64,000 bases of DNA, from NCBI GenBank assembly GCA_963928055.1, contig CAWVDN010000001.1, positions 1,426,001-1,490,000 of the forward strand. Reading direction: 5' to 3'. The stretch comes from Scatomonas sp963928055. Its GTDB lineage: Bacteria > Bacillota > Clostridia > Lachnospirales > Lachnospiraceae. The notes under the pieces were generated by a model, which saw nothing but the letters and a program-made list of their open reading frames with translations, ran no database searches and was not told the origin of the DNA. Of this stretch, positions 58,097 to 64,000 are shown one piece after another. Made by a program: the position numbers and the translations under genes. The number at the start of each line of letters is the position of its first letter. The stretch's first letter is position 1.

Positions 58097-61000
58097 TTAC
58101 TCCACGCTCTTCAGCGATTCGATCATGTCGATCTTCTTCAGATTCCGGTACATGACCAGGTTCACCAGCACCGAGAAGAGCAGGGTGATCAGTCCGCTCA
58201 GGAGGTAGCTGGAAGCGCTGATCTCTCTGCCGAACATCATCATATCCACCTCCACGGTGAGGATGGTGAACCGGTGGAGGATCGTTCCCATAAAGACCCC
58301 TGCCAGAATGCCCATCAGCGTCAGGATGACATTTTCCCGGTACACGTACATGGCCACCTCCGAATCGTAAAAGCCCAGCACCTTCAGGGTCGCCAGCTCC
58401 CTCCGGCGCTCTGTGATGTTGATGCTGTTCAGATTGTAGAGGACCACAAAGGCCAGCAGACCGGCGGAAAGGATCAGCACGTAAATGACCATGTTCAGGC
58501 TGCGGAGCATGTCGCTGATCTGCTGTTCCAGCTCGGTGACAAAGGAAACCCCCATGCAGCTCTCATAGGACATCAGCGCGTTCCCCAGCTGCTGTTCCGC
58601 CGCCGGAGAATTGTCTTCATAGTTGATCTGCAGCTGATTGCAGACCGGATCCCTGCCGAAGGAATCCCGGAACTGTTCCGGGGAGAGGAACAGGTAGTGC
58701 ATCACGTAGTTTTCCACGATCTCTTCGATCCGGATCTCCGCGGTATCCCCGTCCAGTTCCACCGTCACGGTATCGCCCACAGACAGATCCAGCATATCCG
58801 CCGTCTTCTCCGATATGGCCGCCCCCGTCTCCGGATAGGCGTATTCCTCCCCGGAGGCCCGGTCTCTCAGAGTCACGAAGGGACCTGTCCGGCGGATATC
58901 CTCCGGCACATAGAGATAGGCGCTTATGGTCTCGCCGCTGTTTTCCAGTTCCACGCTTTCCATGGAAAGCTCCAGGGAGTCCGTAACGCCCGGATAGCTC
59001 CCCGCAAACTCCAGCAGTTCCCTGGTCTCCTCGGAAGAAGCGTTGGTATCCAGGTTCAGGGCCGCGTCGTAGGTAAAGATGTCCACGTACTGGCTCTTGG
59101 CCATATCCGCCACGGAATCCTGGATGCCGAAGCCCACCAGCATCAGCGCCATACAGCCTCCGATACCGATGATGGTCATAAAGAACCGCTTCTTGTAGCG
59201 GAACAGGTTGCGGAAGGTGGATTTCCGGTTAAAAGAAAGATGCTTCCAGATAAACCGGATCCGCTCCAGCAGGATCCTTTTTCCGTTCTTGGGGACTTCC
59301 GGCCGCATCAGCTCCGCCGGTTTGGCCCGCAGCTCCCGGACGCAGGCCACCACTGTGGCGATGCCGGTGCTGGCCACAGAGGCCCCCAGGGCCATAGCTG
59401 CCTGATCCCAGTTGATGGGGGTAAAATATTCCGTAAAGCCTGTATACATCATGCCGTAGGCGTTCATGATCACCATGGGAAGCGACTTCTCGCCGATGAG
59501 GATCCCCAGCACCGCCCCGGTCACCGTGGCCATCATGGCATAGCTGAAATATTTCAGGGCGATGACTCCGTCCCGGTAGCCCAGGGCTTTCAGAGTCCCG
59601 ATCTGGATCCTCTGCTCCTCCACCATGCGGGTCATGGCGGTCAGACTTACCAGGGCCGCCACCAGAAAGAAGAACACAGGGAATACCTGTCCCAGGTTTT
59701 CCATCCTCTGGGCGTCCTGGCCGTAGCTGGCAGTGGAACTGATCATATCCCGGTCCAGCACATACCACTCCGGCACCTCCAGCTCCGCCAGGGCTGCTTC
59801 TCCGTCCGCGATCTGCTCCCGGGCGTCCGCCAGCTCCGGCTGGGCCTCCTCATAGCCTTCCTGATACTCCGCCTCCGCGTCCGTCAGGGTCTGGCGGTTT
59901 TCCTCGATCTCCTGCCAGCCCTCCTGGATCTGGCTGCGGCCGTCCGCGATCTGGGTTCTGGCTTCCTCCAGTTCCGCCTCGCCCTCCGCGATCTGGGTCC
60001 GGGCGGATTCCAGCTCCGTCTGACTGTCCCAAAGTTCCTGCCAGCCCTGTGCCAGCTGGGATTCCCCGGAAGCAAGCTCTGCCTCTGCCGCTTCCAGCTG
60101 GGCACGGTTCGCTTCCAGTTCCTGCCAGCCGGCGGACAGCTGGGCCTCCCCCTCCGCGATCTGCGCCGCCGATGCGTCCAGCTGCGCTCTGGAGGCCTCC
60201 AGTTTCTTCCTTCCCTCTTCCAGTGCCGGCGCCGCCCCATCCAGCTGCGCTTTGGTCTCCGCCAGCAAGGGACCTGCCGCTTCCAGCTGAGCCTTGGTCT
60301 CATCCAGCTGCTGACGGCCTGCGGCTAACTCCGCCTGCCCATCCAGCAGAAGCTGCGCCTTCTCTGCGGCAGTCTGCAGAAGCGTCCACTGGGTCAGCAG
60401 CTGCTGATATTCCGGGCTTTCCGAGGGATCCACCCCTGCCGCCGCCAGCGCTTCCTCCATCTGGAGCTTCTGTTCCTCCAGCAGGGCAAACTGATCCAGA
60501 ATCTCCAAAGGTTCCCCGGCCTGGCTCACAAAAGCGTCCCAGCCTGCCTGGAATTCCGTCAGTTCCGCCTCGTATTGTCCCTCAGCCGCCTGGTAGGCCG
60601 CCAGGCCGCTGTCGTATTCCGCTTTCTTTTCTTCCCAGGCCGCCAGGCCGCTGTCATACTGGGCCTTCTGCTCCTGATAGGTCTGGAGTCCCGCCTGATA
60701 CTGGGCCTCACCCTCTTCATAAAGCGCCCGGGCATTTTCCAGCTCCGCCCCGTTCTGCTCCAGCAGAGCCTCGCCTTCCTCCAGCTGGGTCCAGCCGTCG
60801 GCCAGCTGGGCTTTGGCGGAATCCACCTGGTCCTGGTTTTCCCGCAGGGTCTCCTCACCCTGCCGGTACTGGGCTTCTCCGTCCGCCAGCTGGGCTTTGG
60901 CGTCTGTCAGCTCCGCCTCGCCGTCTTTCAGTTCCGCTTCCCCGTCCGCCAGTTCCTGTTCCTTCTCCCGGAGCAGGTCCTCCGCCTCGGTCAGCTCCTT

Positions 61001-61864
61001 CCAGCCGTCGTCCAGTTCCGCTCTGGCGTCCGTAAGCTCCGTCTCCGCGTCCTCCACCTGCTGCCTGGCGTCTGCCAGTTCCGCCTCGGCGTCCTCCCTG
61101 AGCTGGTCGTACCGCCGCTGGCAGGCGCCGCCGGCGATCTCCTCCAGCCGCTCCACTACCGGGGCCACGGTGTCGTCGTAGGCGTCGCTGTAGCTGAACG
61201 ATTCCAGGGCTCCCTCCACCTGGACGTAAGCCTCTGTGTAGACCTCCAGGGAAAACACCTCCGGCTCCACCAGCACAAAAGCGTCCTGGGCGCCGTCCCC
61301 GATGCTGCTCTCCCCTCGGGTCAGGTCCAGATAATAGGGAATGCTTCCGCTGCCCACAATGGTAAAGGTATCGTACTTCAGGGAATCCGAAAGGGGATCC
61401 TCCGTTCCGGATTCCACGGTAATGGTATCTCCGATCTCATAACCCAGTTCTGTCAGCACAATGGTGTCCACCACGCACTCCCGGGGACCTTCCGGCATCC
61501 GGCCCTCCATGAGGTTGACACGGTTCACATCCTCCGTCAGGGCGATCATCTGCAGCACATGCTCCGCTTCGCCGGCATCACAAAGAACGTCCTGGGTATA
61601 GCCCCCCACGACGTTCTCCACGCCCTCCACCCGGCGTATGTCCTCCAGGTCCTCCTCTGTCAGGCCCAGTGTGCTGACCACCCGGATATCCATCAGCCTG
61701 GACGTATCGTAATAGTGGTCCGCCGAGTATTTCATATCGTAATTGGCGGAGCGGATCCCCGCGTAGAAGGCCGCTCCCAGAAGGACGATAAACAATATGG
61801 AAATGAATCTTCCCGAATTTCTCCGGATCTCCCGGAAGAAATCTTTTCTCAGCGCATTTTTCAT
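58097..61864 (-). CDS. FtsX-type ABC permease with a very long outside coiled coil
   Basis: 1255 residues. One N-terminal helix (SILFIVLLGAAFYAGI), an outside domain, then about 450 residues (roughly 260-710) of heptad repeats with the recurring pattern ELxxGxxQLxxGxxxL, then a first FtsX block of helices near 715-870 (VFFFLVAALVSLTAMTRMVEEQ) and a second at the C-terminus (VILSAGLLAFVVLYNLNSINITERRRE). It is a MacB-like exporter or mechanotransducer, partner of the ATPase encoded 7 bases upstream. The coiled coil could reach far into the wall, to a secreted enzyme or substrate. Confidence 0.9.
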   Translation of the reverse strand: MKNALRKDFFREIRRNSGRFISILFIVLLGAAFYAGIRSANYDMKYSADHYYDTSRLMDIRVVSTLGLTEEDLEDIRRVEGVENVVGGYTQDVLCDAGEAEHVLQMIALTEDVNRVNLMEGRMPEGPRECVVDTIVLTELGYEIGDTITVESGTEDPLSDSLKYDTFTIVGSGSIPYYLDLTRGESSIGDGAQDAFVLVEPEVFSLEVYTEAYVQVEGALESFSYSDAYDDTVAPVVERLEEIAGGACQRRYDQLREDAEAELADARQQVEDAETELTDARAELDDGWKELTEAEDLLREKEQELADGEAELKDGEAELTDAKAQLADGEAQYRQGEETLRENQDQVDSAKAQLADGWTQLEEGEALLEQNGAELENARALYEEGEAQYQAGLQTYQEQKAQYDSGLAAWEEKKAEYDSGLAAYQAAEGQYEAELTEFQAGWDAFVSQAGEPLEILDQFALLEEQKLQMEEALAAAGVDPSESPEYQQLLTQWTLLQTAAEKAQLLLDGQAELAAGRQQLDETKAQLEAAGPLLAETKAQLDGAAPALEEGRKKLEASRAQLDASAAQIAEGEAQLSAGWQELEANRAQLEAAEAELASGESQLAQGWQELWDSQTELESARTQIAEGEAELEEARTQIADGRSQIQEGWQEIEENRQTLTDAEAEYQEGYEEAQPELADAREQIADGEAALAELEVPEWYVLDRDMISSTASYGQDAQRMENLGQVFPVFFFLVAALVSLTAMTRMVEEQRIQIGTLKALGYRDGVIALKYFSYAMMATVTGAVLGILIGEKSLPMVIMNAYGMMYTGFTEYFTPINWDQAAMALGASVASTGIATVVACVRELRAKPAELMRPEVPKNGKRILLERIRFIWKHLSFNRKSTFRNLFRYKKRFFMTIIGIGGCMALMLVGFGIQDSVADMAKSQYVDIFTYDAALNLDTNASSEETRELLEFAGSYPGVTDSLELSMESVELENSGETISAYLYVPEDIRRTGPFVTLRDRASGEEYAYPETGAAISEKTADMLDLSVGDTVTVELDGDTAEIRIEEIVENYVMHYLFLSPEQFRDSFGRDPVCNQLQINYEDNSPAAEQQLGNALMSYESCMGVSFVTELEQQISDMLRSLNMVIYVLILSAGLLAFVVLYNLNSINITERRRELATLKVLGFYDSEVAMYVYRENVILTLMGILAGVFMGTILHRFTILTVEVDMMMFGREISASSYLLSGLITLLFSVLVNLVMYRNLKKIDMIESLKSVE

Positions 61865-61871
61865 TATTCTC

Positions 61872-62576
61872 TTACCATTCGATTTCTTCTACCGGCACCG
61901 GCGCGGGATTATCCTCAATGCCGCTGACCTGCCCGTTGCGGATATGGATCACCCGGTCCGCCATGGGGGTCAGGGCCGTATTGTGCGTAATGACCAGCAC
62001 CGTCATTCCCTTCTGACGGCAGGTGTCCTGCAGCAGCTTCAGAATGGATTTTCCGGTGACGTAATCCAGCGCTCCCGTGGGCTCGTCGCAGAGCAGGAGC
62101 TTGGGATTTTTCGCCAGCGCCCTGGCGATGGCCACCCGCTGCTGTTCCCCGCCGGAAAGCTGGGCCGGAAAGTTATCCATCCGATCCCCCAGTCCCACAT
62201 CCGCCAGCACTTCCTCCGCGTCCAGGGGATTCCGGCAGATCTGCAGGGCCAGCTCCACATTTTCCAGCGCGGTCAGGTTCTGCATCAGGTTATAGAACTG
62301 GAACACAAAGCCGATATCCTCCCGGCGGTACTGGATCAGCCCCCGGCCCTTCAGACCGCTGATCTCCTGGCCGTCCACCAGCACCCTGCCGGAGGTCACC
62401 GTGTCCATGCCTCCCAGAATATTCAGCACCGTGGTCTTTCCCGCCCCGGAAGGCCCCACGATGATCACAAACTGTCCTTTTTCTATTTCAAAACGAATGC
62501 CGTCACAGGCCTTGATGGAAACTTCCCCCATCTGATACACCTTTGTCACATCTTCCATTGCCACATAAGCAGACAT
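61872..62576 (-). CDS. ABC transporter ATPase, MacB/LolD type
   Basis: 234 residues. Walker A GPSGAGKTT, signature LSGGEQQRVAIARAL, Walker B LLLCDEPTGALD and the H-loop VITHN are present. It energises the FtsX-type permease encoded next. ATG 62576 follows GAGGAGGCCTTT; the longer frame to 62738 would read back through repeat element B and is rejected. Confidence 0.93.
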   Translation of the reverse strand: MSAYVAMEDVTKVYQMGEVSIKACDGIRFEIEKGQFVIIVGPSGAGKTTVLNILGGMDTVTSGRVLVDGQEISGLKGRGLIQYRREDIGFVFQFYNLMQNLTALENVELALQICRNPLDAEEVLADVGLGDRMDNFPAQLSGGEQQRVAIARALAKNPKLLLCDEPTGALDYVTGKSILKLLQDTCRQKGMTVLVITHNTALTPMADRVIHIRNGQVSGIEDNPAPVPVEEIEW

Positions 62577-62719
62577 AAAGGCCTCCTCCCCGCGGGTATG
62601 CTCTCCGGAGAAGCTCCGGGCCCCTCCGTTTTCTATGTAAATGATAGCACACTTCCCGGGGATTGAGTCTGAAAAAAATATTAAATTTTGCTTTTCCGGG
62701 CGCCGGATCCTGCCCGGCA

Positions 62720-62784
62720 TGGTATAATGATTGCACATACGTGCAATCCAGCCCGGGTACCCGGGCTGCTCCGCTGCGCGGAGA
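62720..62784 (+). repeat. Element B, second copy: extended -10 promoter and three hairpins
   Basis: TGGTATAAT (62720-62728) is followed by ATTGCAC-ATAC-GTGCAAT (62730-62747), the perfect palindrome AGCCCGGGTACCCGGGCT (62750-62767) and CTCCGC/GCGGAG (62769-62783). About 55 bp are identical to the inverted copy near 38.93-38.99 kb. Here it forms the promoter and leader of the gene at 62814. Confidence 0.8.
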
Positions 62785-62813
62785 TTCGATAAGCCATTTC
62801 AGGGAGGTTGAAA

Positions 62814-63215
62814 ATGATTCTTTTAGCATGCGCGGATGACGATCTCGGCATGATGTTTAACGGCCGCCGCCAGAGCCAGGACCGGGTCCTGCGGCAGTAT
62901 ATCCTGGAAATGACCGGGCATTCCCGGCTGTGGATGAACGCCTACAGCCGGAAGCAGTTCCTGGAACCGGGGGCGATCCTGACGGAGGAAGACTGCCTTG
63001 CCAGGGCCGGCCAGGGAGAGTTCTGTTTTGTGGAGGACCTGGATCCCGCCCCTTACCGGGACCGGATCGAAAAGATCATCCTGTTCCGCTGGAACCGATC
63101 CTATCCTGCGGATGTCTATTTTGACCGCAGCCTTCTGGAGGGGCGGAAGCTGACCGTAGCCGCGGAATTTCCCGGTTCTTCCCACGAAAAGATCACCCGG
63201 GAGGACTATCTCTGA
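62814..63215 (+). CDS. Conserved small protein paired with a secreted nuclease
   Basis: 133 residues, MILLACADDDLGMMFNGRR onward, with QDRVLRQYILEMTGHSRLWMNAYSRKQF and the C-terminal FNRSYPADVYFD-like WNRSYPADVYFD. I recognise it as a conserved Firmicutes protein but know no proven function. No signal peptide or membrane helix is seen. ATG 62814 follows GGGAGGTTGAAA. Its stop overlaps the start of the nuclease gene (TGATG), so the two are translationally coupled. This suggests a linked role, for example inhibition or control of the nuclease. Confidence 0.72.
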   Translation: MILLACADDDLGMMFNGRRQSQDRVLRQYILEMTGHSRLWMNAYSRKQFLEPGAILTEEDCLARAGQGEFCFVEDLDPAPYRDRIEKIILFRWNRSYPADVYFDRSLLEGRKLTVAAEFPGSSHEKITREDYL

Positions 63216-64000
63216 TGCGGCGCCGGAAAGGCTCCCTTCTCCCGCTGCTGCTCCTCCTGGCGGTCCTGCTCACAGGATGCTCCCTGGAACTGTCCGGCAG
63301 CGGGGAGCCGGAAACAGCCGCCCCCGGATCCTCCGCGGTCACCCTGGAAAATATCCCCGCCTATGCCGGCCAGCCCTACACGGCGCTGGAAGGAAACGTC
63401 CCCTCCTTCACGGAGGAAGACCTGACCGCGGAGCCCTTTGAATCCTACAGCCCTCTGGACAGCCTGGGCCGCTGCGGCGCGGCATACGCCTGCCTGGGAC
63501 AGGAACTCATGCCCCGGGAGGAACGGGGAGATATCCACAGCGTCAGGCCCTCCGGCTGGCACAGCGTCCGCTATGATTTCGTGGACGGCCAGAGCCTGTA
63601 CAACCGCTGTCATCTCATCGGCTTTCAGCTTTCCGGAGAAAACGCCAACGAGAAAAATCTGATTACCGGAACCCGCTACATGAACGTAGAAGGGATGCTT
63701 CCCTTTGAAAATATGACCGCCGACTACATAAAAGAAACCGGCGGCCACGTCCTCTACCGGGTGACTCCCGATTTTCAGGGGGAGGAACTGGTGGCCCGGG
63801 GCGTGGAGATGGAAGCCATGTCTGTGGAGGACGGCGGAGAAGCTGTCAGCTTCCATGTATACGTGTACAATGTACAGCCCGGCGTACGCATCGACTACGC
63901 CACCGGCGACAGTCAGATCGCCCCGGAAGAGCAGGCGGGATCCGATCAGGAGACGGAGGAGACCTATATCCTGAATACCAACACCCGCAGATTTCATCTG
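63215..64000 (+). CDS. Secreted DNA/RNA non-specific endonuclease lipoprotein (3' end outside the window)
   Basis: 262 codons are visible, open to the window edge. A lipoprotein signal LLLAVLLTGC (lipobox Cys about residue 22) is followed by an acidic linker and a beta-beta-alpha-metal nuclease domain. The catalytic histidine lies in SLYNRCHLIGFQLSG, and the metal-binding asparagine in NEKNLITGTRYMN. The common DRGH motif of EndA/NucA reads NRCH here. It is expected at the cell surface, degrading nucleic acid or processing DNA for uptake. The end FILNTNTRRFHL-like stretch suggests the C-terminal part continues. Confidence 0.87.
   Translation, partial: MRRRKGSLLPLLLLLAVLLTGCSLELSGSGEPETAAPGSSAVTLENIPAYAGQPYTALEGNVPSFTEEDLTAEPFESYSPLDSLGRCGAAYACLGQELMPREERGDIHSVRPSGWHSVRYDFVDGQSLYNRCHLIGFQLSGENANEKNLITGTRYMNVEGMLPFENMTADYIKETGGHVLYRVTPDFQGEELVARGVEMEAMSVEDGGEAVSFHVYVYNVQPGVRIDYATGDSQIAPEEQAGSDQETEETYILNTNTRRFHL

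Noticed and set aside
58082..60328. A 748-codon plus-strand frame opposite the FtsX permease
   Set aside because: It is an artefact of the repetitive heptad codons on the minus strand (periodic Leu/Gln/Arg-rich sequence); no start site or domain.
62577..62738. N-terminal extension of the MacB-type ATPase up to 62738
   Set aside because: It would translate element B and non-conserved sequence; ATG 62576 follows GAGGAGG and starts the domain properly.

Overview
The window looks like part of the chromosome of a Gram-positive anaerobe of the class Clostridia, most likely a gut Lachnospiraceae. The support for this is: AGGAGG-type ribosome binding sites throughout, a V-type ATPase operon, a ferredoxin-fused EtfA electron-bifurcation operon, a CsoR/CopA copper system, fused DhaKL, DUF6512 and DUF4867 proteins, and many strong stem-loop terminators. 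No species can be named from the sequence alone.

Layout. 1-2.7 kb: the right end of an integrative element (replication-protein tail, DnaC-like ATPase, TnpW-like protein, large serine recombinase). 2.8-8.4 kb: a membrane Ser/Thr kinase whose 3' end touches the element, then csoR-copA with a textbook CsoR operator. 8.6-13.2 kb: etfB-etfA-FAD dehydrogenase plus a YkvI-type carrier. 13.3-17.3 kb: an oxidoreductase, a DUF6512 protein, an aminotransferase and a small membrane protein. 17.4-36.5 kb: a long catabolic region for sulfoquinovosyl glycerol. 36.8-39.3 kb: two AraC-type regulators and tRNA-Lys(CTT). 39.4-42.1 kb: an ABC exporter operon. 42.7-46.5 kb: a histidine-rich COG0523 GTPase, YbaK, a cell-wall peptidase and a zinc-ribbon protein. 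46.6-55.2 kb: the V-ATPase operon. 55.5-58.0 kb: trmB, cysK, hpf. 58.1-64 kb: an FtsX-type ABC exporter with a very long coiled coil, then a secreted nuclease cut by the window edge.

The most interesting system is the 17.4-36.5 kb region. The GH31 enzyme carries the sulfoquinovosidase signature residues at a constant offset from E. coli YihQ, so the substrate can be inferred with good confidence. Around it lie an ABC importer, an aldose-ketose isomerase, two transaldolase-family enzymes, a split transketolase, a divergent RpiB-like isomerase, an iron alcohol dehydrogenase, a TauE/SafE exporter and a DUF4867 protein. This mixes the enzyme sets of the sulfo-transaldolase and sulfo-transketolase routes. 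A separate gldA-dhaKL unit would use the glycerol half of the substrate, and the NADH made there could pay for reduction of sulfolactaldehyde to dihydroxypropanesulfonate.

Three dispersed repeat families were found by eye: (A) a pair of about 63-bp nested palindromes between csoR and copA; (B) an extended -10 promoter followed by three consecutive hairpins, present at 38.9 kb and 62.7 kb; (C) three copies of a 230-340 bp intergenic element made of a conserved leader plus degenerate 42-52 bp tandem units, at 7.5, 15.3 and 42.2 kb. Seven apparent single-base frameshifts cluster in 2.2 kb around the ROK regulator and the iron alcohol dehydrogenase, and only there.
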